A stretch of 64,000 nt of DNA, taken from NCBI GenBank assembly GCA_949130495.1, contig OX422222.1, positions 272,170,109-272,234,108 on the forward strand, in the 5' to 3' direction. The translations under genes were made by a program, and so were the position numbers. Shown here piece by piece: positions 47,932-59,429 of the stretch; positions within the stretch are counted from its first letter, which is position 1; each line of letters starts with the position of its first letter. This DNA comes from Sambucus nigra. Its lineage: Eukaryota; Streptophyta; Magnoliopsida; Dipsacales; Adoxaceae. The notes below the pieces were generated by a model, which saw only the letters and a program-made list of their open reading frames with translations, did no database searches and was not told the DNA's origin.

Positions 47932-48369
47932 TTATATTCAGTGTTAGACAATTTTCATCATGAGCGTTAAGCATCTATGGCTCTTCTTGAAAATGTTCTG
48001 GGCAAACACGTTTATGTAATGAGTTACATCAAGGAAAAAGATTTGACATATGTTGATTCACATATTTCACATCTTCTACAAGGGAGTAAAAATTCAAAAC
48101 CATTCTTTTTCCTCTTGGATATTGATCATATTTTCTCTTAGATCTGATGATTTCTATTGGTTATCTCTTAGATCTAAGAATTTTGATTTGTTACGATTTA
48201 TTAATTCTGATAAAGATTGATTTATTGGTTCGATGATTGATTTTTGGTATAATTTTCGTAATGATTTTTATCATCCACGATATTTTTATCTCTCCAAATA
48301 AGGAATAGGAAGGGATCAATATAAAAAATAATGTTCTCTCACCTAAAAAATCATTACCCACCTCTTGTA

Positions 48370-48447
<78 letters not shown>

Positions 48448-49360
48448 TAAAGCCAAGTGATAAATAATTTTCAAACATCAACTTATACCTGATTAGTTGT
48501 TGGAGATTAAATAACTTTACAAAAAACTCTACGTCTTATTTATGGCGCATATCTAATAATAATTTGTCCATCTCACACACATTTGGCATAAAACATATTA
48601 TTTCATATTTTGAAATTTTTATTGGCTTAATAAAATATTTTTATGGCGCATATACTTGAAATTTTTATTGATACACGTCACATATTGTTTGGCTGAATAA
48701 TTATTCTCATGACAATAATTATTTGATCGAGTCTAGACAGGTGCTCGGGCGGCTTATTAAGATTTCATAGGGACGATATTCAATCCCGACGAAAGCTCAG
48801 CCACAATCTTAAACCTCTGGAAACTATTATTGCTCGACATCAGGCAATTTTGCCTCGACATATCAGCCAACATATATTATTTCATTTTTTGAAATCCATA
48901 TTTTTATTTCTCAAGCATATACATATCATATATTGATTGGATGAGTAAATTATTCTCATGACTAATCAATTCAGCCTACACATATGGTAGAGCAAGTTAT
49001 TAATTTTTACAGGTACAAGACTCAACGCCGACGAATGCTCGAAAACAATCCGGAAACTATTATCATTTCACCTCAGCGAGGCATTATATATTTTATTATT
49101 ACTCGGAGATATCGGCTCAAGCACAAATTATTCTATATCCCTTGGGATTCATATTGTATATTCATTTCAACATAGAACTCGGCGAGATACTTATTATCAT
49201 ATTCAGCTACGAGGAGAACTATAACATTTATTATATGTCACCCCCAACAGATTGTTGGTCGGGGTAATTCTTATTTATATGCAGGCCCAGCAAAGTTCTC
49301 GGCCATATTCTTATGTTTTGGAAAATATTATTCTTATTCGGCATTATGCACGGCGTCAAC
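47400..49360. other. Leader-like region with 250-bp direct repeats
   Basis: No protein is recognisable. Two diverged copies of a roughly 250-bp unit lie at about 48570-48840 and 48860-49095, sharing TTATTCTCATGAC, a CCCGACGAAAGCTC/GCCGACGAATGCTC pair and GGAAACTATTAT. The right part could be the LTR of the - strand element that starts at 49361. Confidence 0.5.
48372..48445. repeat. (TA)n microsatellite
   Basis: About 37 TA units. The 96-codon frame over it is an artefact. Confidence 0.98.
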
Positions 49361-49475
49361 ACTCCCCTTATCTTATACATTTCCCCCCTTTCGACAAAGT
49401 GACAAGAAAAACTTTCTCCCCCCTTTTTACACATGGTCCCAAGGTGAATAAAAAATGTCTCCCCCTTTTTCAAAA
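49361..49475 (-). promoter_or_regulatory. Repeated polypurine tracts before a - strand LTR
   Basis: On the - strand three purine tracts of the form AAAGGGGGAGA, AAAAGGGGGGAGAAAG and GAAAGGGGGGAAATG are followed by TGTTGACGCCG at 49361, a plausible LTR start. Several such tracts before the 3' LTR are usual for SIRE/Maximus copia elements. Confidence 0.5.
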
Positions 49476-49984
49476 TTAAAATTCAAATAGAAGAAACTAT
49501 CATAGATAATGGGTATATCATGGAAATAAGCAAACTCCCAATGACAAAGATAAACTTGCAAATTTTGTAAACCACCACACCTGTATCATGGGAGCATGGA
49601 ATGATTGTATCAATGTGTATTACAATACGAATATCAAAAGAAACAACTAGAAGATGAATGATATCTATTAATATGCATAAAATCAGGATATGAGATATGC
49701 AATCAATCTAACTAGAAAATAAGATCATATAACAAGAATGGATATAACAATGTGGATAAAACATTGATATAAAAATAAAGTACAAATAACATGGATAAAG
49801 GCAAAATATCCTTCAATACTAATGAATAAGTATCCATAAAAGCAAAAGTATCAAAAACATACTAAAATGATCCAAGAGCGAAAAACAAAGGTATGAATAT
49901 CCATATACAAACCAAAAAGTAATAAGTATAATAGATGGCACTCTCAAATAAATAACATGTAAATATAGAAAAAAATAGTTACTC

Positions 49985-51323
49985 TAATCATCAGACATAT
50001 CATCACATTTGGAATCCCCATCATTATCATCGATCTCCTCATGCTCACCATCATCCTACGCATCATCATTATCAAAATTCGTGGGTGGAACTGGAACATA
50101 TGGAGGTGGAGGAGTAGGAATCGGTGGTGGAAAAGAAGCAGTAAAATTTGGTACAAGATAGTATCGTATCAATTACTCTACAATAAATGAAGCATATATG
50201 CATATGTTGACCTGCTCTCTATCAATGGTTTGGAAAATGCTGATGAAAATCAACCATCTTATCTCTCATCTCCCAAAACTATTTGTGTATGTAAAAAAAC
50301 TGAGAAGAAATGAAAGTTCTTTTATCCTGACGTCCATAAGGCTTGGGAGTAGGTTGAGGTGAGGGGGTAGGAGTCGGTGTCAGTGCATCCAGATGAATAG
50401 GTTGTCGAGCGGGACATGTAGTCGTACCCACTTATTGTGAAGAAATCACATTTAAAATTGGACCCGTAATAGATACAACCTAGTTTTTACGCAATCTAGG
50501 TACCCCAACGAATAAAAATAGCATGTGATTAACCTACCATAAGGTAGTGCCTCACCCTTAGTCTCAGTACATGATCTCTTCATAACCTGAATGATCAAAT
50601 TTGGATAATCGGTCGCCTGACCATGTGCTAATGCATACATCAATTTACCAATGTGGTGTGGAAAATATGCAATGCAGCGACGAGGAATGAGGTTCTAAGC
50701 AACTAAGAAATTAAGCAATGAGTAACTCAGATCCATCTTAGACTGAAAAATCACAGAATGATTCCTAAAAGTCCTATAACTAAATAAGAATGAAGCGACC
50801 TTTTCATCCGAGATACCTCCCTCATAATGCGCATCATAATCATGCTCATAAAGATGGTGGTCAAAACTTAAATGAGTAACTACGGCATCACTGGTAAGCT
50901 CAATAGAGTCACCACGTACAAAATAATGAATAACAAGTGTGGTATCTGGTTGTATGACCACGTTCTCATAGAACTCACGAATTAAAGTAGCATTTGGTCA
51001 AGCCAAAGGTGATGCTCGAATAAACCCAGTCAAAGACAACAGATATTATCCCTTCTCCTTGTCTTTAAGTGCTTTAAGGTAACATCTCGCTCGACAATGA
51101 CGACACGAGTCAAAAAAGCCTTATAAAGTAGAGAACCATATCTAGTAAAAACAATACCATAGGCATCAACCCGGGTAGTTGGAACAAGTATCGATGTAGT
51201 TAGAGCCTTTCGACATCTCCAAGAAGGTCTAGGGGTCGATGTAGACTCACTCTCTCTAGATGTCTCACCCAGATAACTAGGGATCCTAACCTTTTTCCTC
51301 ACTTTTATCTTACCTCTCACCAT
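49985..51323 (-). pseudogene. Env-like / plant transposon protein ORF, broken
   Basis: Reading from 51323 leftwards through frameshifts, the product starts MVRGKIKVRKKVR with a basic Ser-rich N-terminus. It continues with a folded domain containing REFYENVVIQPDTTLVIHYF then FVRGDSIELTSDAVVTHL, then RRCIAYFPHHIGKLMYALAH and GEALPYGRLITCYFYSLGYL. A Pro-rich linker (LTPTPTPSPQPTPK) and an acidic tail (DDEHEEIDDNDGDSKCDD) follow. This order matches the extra env-like ORF of plant SIRE-type elements and the related putative plant transposon protein family. Its role is unknown. It is interrupted by at least three stops or frameshifts. Confidence 0.65.
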
Positions 51324-53283
51324 AGCGCCAAATTATTACAGGGAACACAAATAAATGGACAAAATACGACTGGAATGGAAAAAATTACAAAATCCCCAAA
51401 CGTACTACCCCAAATGTCTAAATAAACCACAAAGTTAATAAATCAAGCCCCTAAAGAAGTGTATTAAACCCAAAATAATTGTAAATGAAGCAAATCAACA
51501 AGAATCAACAATACTTGATTATTACCAAAGTGAAAAAAACATAGACGAATCTGAAAAGTAGGGCTGAATGCCAATAACCGACGAAGAATCTCTAAAAAAA
51601 ACACTTAAATGGACATGCAAGGGAGAAAATCTCTTTATGAACAATTTTGGCTAAGGTTTGTGGCCTGCATGAGGTTTGATAATGAAATGAGGAAATGAAA
51701 TAGAATAAACTTATTATAATGCCGAAGGTCGTGCGAACGACACTTAACATTTATGTGCATGATAACCGTGCGAATGGGCTTGAGACCAAACCTTACGAAC
51801 GAACCAGAACTTGGACCAAAATACTCCAAGAAAATCTTGAAAATCCTAAATCAAACTCTTAAATCCCAAAACTCTTAATTCTAGTAACATGAATGAATGA
51901 AAATGCATGAGAAATTATTCATTTTGAATTGAATATCACAAAATTTGGAACAAAATGCAAAAATAACATAAATTCAATAATTCACACACATACATACAAA
52001 TGCAAACACAAAGCATGTAAAGTGTGATAGTGATTAGGCAACATTAAACAATTTGATTTGACACAAGGATTTCATTTTAGTCTTGATTAAAACCTGAATT
52101 AAAAACATGTATAATTAAAATCTCAATCAATTCAACCTACCAGGATCAAAATTCTTATCAAAACAATCGTTTGTAACTTTAAAATATCAATCAATGTATG
52201 ATTCATGTGACAATCATGGATAAAAAATTAGCACAAGTATATATAATAAACTCATACAATCATTACAAATGATGATTGAAAGACAATCATTCCATCAATA
52301 TCCTTTGATCTCAAATATGGTAGATTCTAATAATTTATTCCGTCATACATATGTTGTTTAAATCTTTTAAATGCTAACTAAATAAAAAAATTCATTTTTG
52401 AAAAATATTGTTTTTCATGTTGGTTCAACCTCTTGGATTATGGCTCTTTTTAAACATATTTAGCTTTTGTCATTGCTTGGCTTTTTCACATACCTAGATG
52501 ACACCAAAAACATTTGAAATTTCAAATTGGGATCAATCTCTCGAATGGTAGCCCTTATCAAAGCTTTTGGAAAAAAAAATCCATTTTCAACTCCTTTGTA
52601 GAATGAAATACTCAAAAGTCTCACACATGGTCCATAGGTACACCAACAAGATATTGGGATTTGATCATGATCAAATTAAGCAGTAAAAGAAATAAGCATA
52701 TAAGTGCAATCATATGCAATAAGTGATATGAATGTGATCAAATTCATGATTTATCAAATGAATTACAACATAAAAATTAAATCAATCAATATTTTCAATC
52801 AAATGGTTTATAATTCACTTTTAATAAACATTTAAGTTAAATCAACCATCAAATCAATACGAGTCAAAGACTTAACCATATATCATAAAAAGAATAAACA
52901 CAAAATATTCTTGGATTTTTAAATAAGAATGATGCATGTATTTATAAAATTCATGTTTAGTTGATAACATAGCATAGAAAGATAATGCATGAAAAATGCA
53001 CATATGAATGAAAATATCACCAAACCATGAAAAATGATACCAATTTAAAATTATATCATCCACAATGACTTATTTCCCCCACAAATCAAGAATGAACTAA
53101 GAATTGAAACCTACAAGAACCTAGTCATCGTAGCAAACTATCTATCTGGATAGCGATTGGTGTTCCATCCCCTCGAGTCAATGGAAATAACAAACTTCTT
53201 CACATTCTTTCTCGGTGCATTTCTTAGCGAGACACTACCCACCCTTGTTATGCATCTCTCATATCTCCTAGGATTCTCATGCA
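51324..53283. other. AT-rich stretch without recognisable genes
   Basis: The first 500 bp look like a leader of the - strand ORF just left of it: on the - strand TTTGGCGCT lies directly before the start codon and GTGCGAACGACACT-like motifs recur at 51730-51800. From 52000 to 53283 I see only short random frames. Confidence 0.45.
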
Positions 53284-53450
53284 CACTACAGCAAAAACAG
53301 TAATTTGGCACACCCTGATATTAAAAATCTGGCACTGTTTTAAACTATGCCAAATTCTGGTACGGTTTAATGATAATCTGGCACACTTTAAAACAGTGCC
53401 AAATTTTGGCACTGTTTTTAAGTGTACCAAAATTGAGTACACTTACTAAA
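53284..53450. repeat. Left subterminal repeats of CACTA 2
   Basis: Several copies of CTGGCACTGTTTTAAACT-like motifs and their complements stand within 170 bp of the CACTA terminus. Confidence 0.85.
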
Positions 53451-54950
53451 ATATAAAAACCCTAAAAAAATTAGAATCGGTTATTTGGAGTCTCCCGCTC
53501 ACTCCCACTTTGGAGCTTTGTCGTCTCCCGCTCGTCTCTCTCTCTCCCCCACATTTTGGTCACATGTCGGTTGTCGATCGTCTCTCTCTCTCCCATGTTA
53601 TGGTCACTCTCTAGTGGTGTAGCTGGTGGTCTCTCATTCCCGCTCGGTTCTCTCACTCTCTAGTGGTGTAGCTGCTGTTGAGGACCAATCACTTCTAAAA
53701 AGTATGCAACTAGGTATTCTTCAAATTTTTACTTAAAAGATTCCTCGTTTTTGCAATTTTAGAGTTATATATATACATTTTTAAACATTTATTGTGTTGT
53801 ATGATTTGTTTTGTACAAATTCAATGTTGACAATGAAAAAGTCTCTGATTTCTGGACGAATCTTTGGATCTTTTAGTGGTAATATGTGTTTTTATGTTCT
53901 CACCCTTTTATGTAAAAGTCATATTTGTTCTGATTCATTTAGATTATGGAGTTTTAAGAAAAATTAAGAGAAAAAAATTCAATAATAATGTAAAAAAATC
54001 ATATTTAAATAGTAAGTAGACACCCCACCAATTAAACTCTAGATAAATGAGATTTTTTGTTGAAAATTTAATAAAAAGCAAAAAAAAACTATTTAAATAG
54101 TAAGTAGACATTAATGCTAAACATTCAATAATAATGTTACACATGTAAAAAACCCTAGACCCGTTCAAGAGGTCTCACTACGACTGCGGTGAGAACTCTT
54201 GAATTGTCCCATTTTTGGACAGTTTGGAAATGCAAAAGTTTGTATTGTACACAATGTTTATGCATGTCCTATTTTGAAAAATTCGGTGGTATCTCTTTAT
54301 CTTCTTTGAGTGCATACTATATTGATGTAATTGAGTCAACTAAGACGTGTTCGTTGTTGTTATTCATTTCAAGCTATGATAAATCACAACCGTTTGGTTG
54401 TGATTTATTTTCGCTGTGATTTAGGGTAAATATATACATACATACATACCTATATTTATGATTTGTGATTACTTACAGAAACTAGTTAAACTCTCTAGTG
54501 GGATTGTATGGGCTTGGTAATAAAGGGGTGTGCGTTGGAGTGGGGGGTGGGGTGGGGGTTATTATAACATGATTGGTGCCCAAGGTTTACCCTTAGATAG
54601 ACATATAATTTTATATCGCTTTGTGTATTAATGATTAATGAATATAATCAATTACTGATTAACGAAACATTGATTGAATGCTTGGTTTTTCTAATTTATT
54701 GTTTATCTTTATCATTATCATTGCATGCTATTGGATGTTTAGATTTATACTTGCCAATTCGTGTACGTGACATGGGAATGACTTGAGGAACTAGTGCTAT
54801 CTATATCCTCTGTTCTTGAGAATTTTCAAATTATTTGAACTGGCACTCTACGCTCGCATCAGTTTTTCTTACGAGGCAGTGTTTGCATTTCTGTTTTTAT
54901 CAATGTACGATAAATGATATTTTGTGTTGAAAATTTAAGAAAACGAAATA
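53451..54950 (+). other. Leader-like region of CACTA 2
   Basis: A CT-rich stretch with repeated TCTCCCGCTC and CTCTAGTGGTGTAGCTG (53490-53680) is followed by T-rich sequence. The region 54180-54420 (GGTGAGAACTCTTGAATTG...) resembles the 5' transcribed leader I associate with plant CACTA elements. The 76-codon open frame there matches no protein domain. Confidence 0.4.
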
Positions 54951-54956
54951 GTACTG

Positions 54957-55240
54957 ATTTGGAACACTATGACTTGAATCATAAGATATCCCAACATGAA
55001 GACTGTGACTTGAATCATAAGATAGCCCAACATGAAGACTATGACTTGAATCATATGAGATTCATTTGGAACATTATGACTTGAATCATAAGAGAGCCCA
55101 ACGTGAAAACTATGACTTGAATCATTAGAGATTTGGAACATTATGACTTGAATCATGGGATGAATTAGAAGTAATGATGTGCAACGTTGTGATAATAAAT
55201 TTGGAACACTATGACTTGAATCATAAGAGAGCCTAGCATG
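54957..55240. repeat. Short tandem repeats of about 36 bp
   Basis: TATGACTTGAATCATAAGA or a close variant occurs seven times, most separated by AGCCCAACATGAAGAC-like or TTTGGAACA spacers. The 73-codon frame on the - strand is a by-product. Confidence 0.9.
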
Positions 55241-56105
55241 AAGAGGTTGTCATAGCCCTTAGTGATTTGCTCTATTGCTTCTTGAGCTAATTGACCTTTA
55301 AGTTTCGTCCTATCATGTAAGGCAATGTCTTCTTTAGCTTTCCAATTGATGGATCTTTTTTGTGACCTACTTAAGTTGAGGGAGATAAGATTATGCTTCT
55401 TGTATAATTGAGTTGGGTCTTTTCTGTGACCCAACTCATTGCAATATATATATATGCCAAACCACAAATTCAGATATATATCAAAACCATTTCATTACAT
55501 GCTCAAACTCAATCACTGGAAATATGAGTGACAACATAGCAACAACATTATAATTCAAAGGGAGAATAAGATTCAAATCATCAAACCTTTGAGGCAATAG
55601 AGACACTGTACCCACGCCTCAAACCTTTGAGGCTATAATGTCTCGAGGAGTAATGCCTAAGCCTCTATGTCCACTTTTACACTTTCACTATATAAATTTG
55701 TGGCTATAATGTGTATATTTGAGTCAAACACACATGTTATATACTTATATGAACCGATATTATGATGATAGTTGATGATACAATCTCTTTTGTTATGGAG
55801 ATATTATTTTACTTTTCTTATGATGGGATATTTGGAGATAATAAATGGCTGACTTTGATAATATTATAGATCTTTTTGTGATGACATTGATTATATATCA
55901 TTCTATTATTTAGTAGCGCTTTAGTTTGTTTCTTGGGATTTCCCCCAAATTGAGGCTAACACCTCGCTCCGCCTCAGGGCTATAATCTCTCCTCGCCTGA
56001 GAGAAATGCCTCGAGGTCGCTTTTAGCTTTTTTGAAGGATTCTTTGTATAAACAAGTAGAACATATGTAAGGTTATCTTCGAGACATTTTTCCACAGATT
56101 TCTCT
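55241..56105. other. Stretch without recognisable genes in CACTA 2
   Basis: The open frame at 55165-55467 on the - strand (100 codons) has a basic, charged sequence but fits no family I know. GCCTCAAACCTTTGAGGC at about 55616 is a perfect 8-bp-stem hairpin, and GCCTCGAGG/CGCCTCAGG-like motifs recur to 56020. Confidence 0.45.
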
Positions 56106-56870
56106 CTACACCATCAATGTTCCTTTCTTTGGGAAATTATTGGCTAAATGCCCCGACTCTCTACATGAATAACAATTATTAGGAGTCGAAAATGATCTAA
56201 TTTTCCATGGAGGAGAAGATGAAGAAGATGAGATAAGATCAAATATGATTTTTGAATTACTTTCTATCTCTATATTAGTAAAATTCTTCTCGCAGTATTC
56301 AATGCCAACCATAATTGTTTGTGCTTCAGCTTCGATAAAAGAACCCCTATCAAAGATCTTTGAAGAAGTCCAAATAAAATGCCCTGAATCATTTCTTAAG
56401 AGAACTCCTATTCCCATAGATGAATTGATATCTGATATACTTGAGCAATTAAATTTAAGTCTTCCTCTAGGAGGACATTCCCAAGGCACCAAAGAATTGA
56501 TAGAGGTCAGGGGTTGCTTGAAAAATATCGAGAAAGTATTCTTTGCTGCCATACTTAAGTCAGAAATACTATCTTTGAAATATAGATTTTGTTTCAACTC
56601 TAAAACTCTAGACATAACCTTAGCAATAATCAAATTAGATCTCATAGGTTTAGATTCAAACAAAGATTTATTTCTTGCAAGCCAGATTTCCTAAATAATA
56701 CTAACTGGAATAACTTTAAACATCCATTGAGATACCTTTGAAGTACCTGCTTGTAACCACCACTTCCATATCACCCAAATATAAATAAAATTCCCCCTAA
56801 CACCAGCCCCAATACAAATTACCCATATGAGCTCATTTAAGATTCCTAAATTTTGCTTGATTGCTAAGGT
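56106..56870 (-). pseudogene. LINE (L1-type) 3' fragment with RNase H domain and zinc knuckle
   Basis: The - strand reads FIYIWVIWKWWLQAG and EIWLARNKSLFESKP, the region after the LINE zinc-binding RVT domain. The long open frame (185 codons) then encodes an RNase H-type domain: WECPPRGRLKFNCSS, GIGVLLRNDSGHF, FIEAEAQTIMVGIEY, NIEIESNSKIIFDLI. In active LINE RNase H the first motif has NxD and the third ESD. Here they read NCS and ESN, so two catalytic Asp residues are gone while the Glu in EAEA stays. The end has CYSCRESGHLANNF, a zinc knuckle with its last Cys changed to Phe. The 5' side abuts the gypsy fragment at about 56870. Confidence 0.82.
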
Positions 56871-58070
56871 GAGCTATCAAAATCAGATAAGACATGGTTG
56901 TGCTGCCTCAACCAGTCTGCTCCCAAGACCATGCCACAAACCTTGAGTGGAAGGATCCATATATCAGTAGTGAATTCAATACCATCCATTGTCCAGGTAA
57001 AGTAGAGGCACATAGAGTGACATGTTAACTTTTCACTATTTGCCACCGAGACCAATAGAGGGGGAATGGGCTCAAGTGTGAGCCCACACTGTTGAGCGGT
57101 TGCCTTATCAAGAAATCTTTTGAGTGCTGCCATTATTTTCTAAGATGGAGAGCTTATATTTCTTCACCTTGCCCATGATTCTAATGGTGTTATAGAGGCC
57201 AAAAATCCAGAGAGGCCATGTAGTGAGATTATAATGTTTGTGTTTGATATATCCTCCTGTCCAACCTTTTTTGGTTCAGAGTTGTCCTCAAGTCTCTCTT
57301 CCCCTTCTAAATATATCATATAAAGTTTCTTGTCTTTGCATTTATGTCCTGGTTTGTGTATATCATCACAGTAACAGCATAGGCCCTTACTCCTCCTTGT
57401 TTGCATTTCATTCTCAGTTATCTGCTTCACTGGTAGGGCTTGGGTGTTAGGTAGTTTGGTAGGTTCAATCTTGTGTGAGACGGGAAAAGACTTTTTGTTA
57501 GGAGTAGAAAGATTAGAATGGTTAGGGTACTGATGCCTGGTTGGCTTAGTATATGGCTTAGATTTCTCATGTTAAAGGTTATATTCATGCTCTTAGCCAT
57601 GTTATAAGCTTGGTAGAGACTAGTAGGCTTCAGTAATTTAAGCATATTGTGCAGCTCCTTCAAATCATTGACAAAACTAAATATAAAATAGCTCTCTCCT
57701 AGCCCACTGTTTTGAGGGAGCATATATGGCTTGATCTCTTCAAATTTGAGTTGGTATTCTTTTACAGTGTCCCACTGCTGTTGCAATTCGTTAAACTCTG
57801 CCACAACATCTTCATGTGCTAGATCTTTATATCTACTACATAAGTCATCTAAAGACTCCTCTCAAATAATCACTTACCTATTAGCTCGATAGTTTTAGAA
57901 CCAAATGTCAGCCCTACCACCTAAATAATGAGAAGCATACCATATCATATGATCGTTGTCTATGGGATTAACTTGGAAAAATTTCTTTATTTTGAGAATC
58001 CGCCCTTTGGATTCTGGCCATCAAAATGAGGGAAATCGATTTTGGGCAATTTGTATCGATCTTGGGTAAT
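56867..58070 (-). pseudogene. Ty3/gypsy gag and protease fragment
   Basis: From 58065 leftwards the - strand reads KLPKIDFPHFDGQNPKG, MIWYASHYLGGRADIWF and NELQQQWDTVKEYQLKFEEI then SYFIFSFVNDLKELHNMLKL, the retrotransposon Gag capsid domain. A zinc knuckle KGLCCYCDDIHKPGHKCKDK follows at about 57390-57330. The protease half reads AQQCGLTLEPIPPLLVSVAN, FTWTMDGIEFTTDIWILPLK and VLGADWLRQHNHVLSDFD at 57085-56870. The protease active site region (about 57150-57125) is damaged, with NNGST in place of DSGST. Pol beyond the protease is missing and the sequence changes into the LINE fragment. Confidence 0.88.
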
Positions 58071-58345
58071 TTTTTTCCTGCTCCTAATCAGTCTAGACCT
58101 TTTTGTTTGCTTGATTGTTTGGTTTAATCACCCATATATAAATAAAATTCTTACTAATAATTGAAATACCGACATCGGTCTTATAGATAACCTTCACATA
58201 TGTGTACCTGTGTTTAGTGATATCGTGTATTCGTCATCTGCCAGACGCAGTCGGTCAAGGGCATTATAGACATTTTTTACAGCTGGCTCACATTTTCTTT
58301 CACCCAATTCATGGCCCGATCCTGGCTCACACTTATGTCTTTCAG

Positions 58346-58699
58346 AAACTCATTACCGAGTCCAATTATTATTTTTGATATATATGCTACCTCAAATATA
58401 GACATTCATTTCTGACATTCAATCTATATCTGCAGCCATTGATGCTCATAGTTCCCGATGTCCAAGATGTTTACACTCCTCTCCAAACTGATATTATTGT
58501 TTAACTTTCTGAGGTTAGCCCTGCACTATTTTTAATTTTTAGTCATTTGGGGATTTGTTCTTTCAAGTGATTACAACTGCAATTTATTGTTTGCTTGAGG
58601 TCTCAGTGCCGTCAACATCTAGAGCTACTGCTAGAAAACATCCCAACCATGTTTCAGGATAATAGAACTGTTGATTCAGCTTTTGGTGCGGCGATCAAG
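58346..58699 (+). pseudogene. SEC24: Captured SEC24-like gene fragment (two exons, one intron)
   Basis: Exon one (58346-58513) reads SLPSP...YATSNIDIHF, a frameshift, then QPLMLIVPDVQDVYTPLQTD and IIV-stop-LSE. The intron (58514-58606, 93 bp) has GT and AG borders. Exon two (58607-58699, 31 codons) reads CRQHLELLLENIPTMFQDNR then TVDSAFGAAIK, followed by a GT donor. This is the trunk domain of the COPII coat protein SEC24, which selects cargo at the endoplasmic reticulum (known plant SEC24 has the same VPDVQDVYTPL and LSECRQHLELLL blocks joined across the intron). The only damage in exon two is none visible, while exon one has a CAA-to-TAA stop and a frameshift. Neighbouring SEC24 exons are absent. 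Intron retention means capture was at the DNA level. Confidence 0.9.
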
Positions 58700-59429
58700 G
58701 TATGCTTTGTATATAGAATTACTTAATTACAAATGAGTTGATATTGATCATCTTCGTCATTCACTGAATCTGCAATCTAAACAATAGCATAATCCTTAAC
58801 TTGATTGACATTCTTGGTTTGGGGTTTTAAAATCTCGGGAATCCAATGTTGGTTGTACTCCGGAGAGGTGTGCTTGGGAGCTTGGACATTTTGCTTGGAT
58901 AAAAAAACACTGTTGTCATATAGTTTCGGGACTATCTTTGGCCTAGAATAATGGCGCCCGACTTGCCTTTTCTTGGTCGGTTCGAATCCGGACCAGTTTA
59001 TATATATATATATATAACAGCATTGCTGCTGCTGCTATATATATATATATAGCCTATATATAACATCATTGTTTCTGCTATATATATATATATATATATA
59101 AAGAGAGAGAGAGAGAGAGAGAGAGAGAGCAGCCTGCTATATATAGGTAGCTATATATATATGCTGCTATATATATATAGCAGTCTGCTATTAACTCAAC
59201 AGTTAATTCAAACCAAAACAAAACAGGGCTAAGATATGGGGACAAAACTAATCACCAAATCTCTATGTATTCAAATCGGTGCATTATAGTAGAAATTGAG
59301 AGAGAATGTAATAAAGAATATAAAAATAAAACACTAAATTAAATATAGGATTAAAAATTCTTGAATCCAACTCAACATAATCTGAATCGCAAAATCAACT
59401 TAAAAACAAAACACTAAACGACCCTAATA
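58700..59429. repeat. Intron remnant and compound microsatellites
   Basis: Following the donor site of the SEC24-like fragment the next exon is missing. At 58998-59190 there are several (TA)n and (GA)n runs mixed with GCTGCTGCTG and CAGCATTGCTGC. No gene is seen. Confidence 0.7.

Noticed and set aside
48191..48481. 96-codon open frame with (IY)n
   Set aside because: It is the translation of a (TA)n microsatellite.
56245..56694. 149-codon + strand open frame opposite the LINE RNase H
   Set aside because: The - strand in the same place encodes a recognisable RNase H domain, so this is its shadow.
58968..58990. GGTTCGAATCC as tRNA B box or SINE
   Set aside because: No A box at the right distance, no cloverleaf folds around it, and no poly(A) or short-repeat tail follows. 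It is a lone match.
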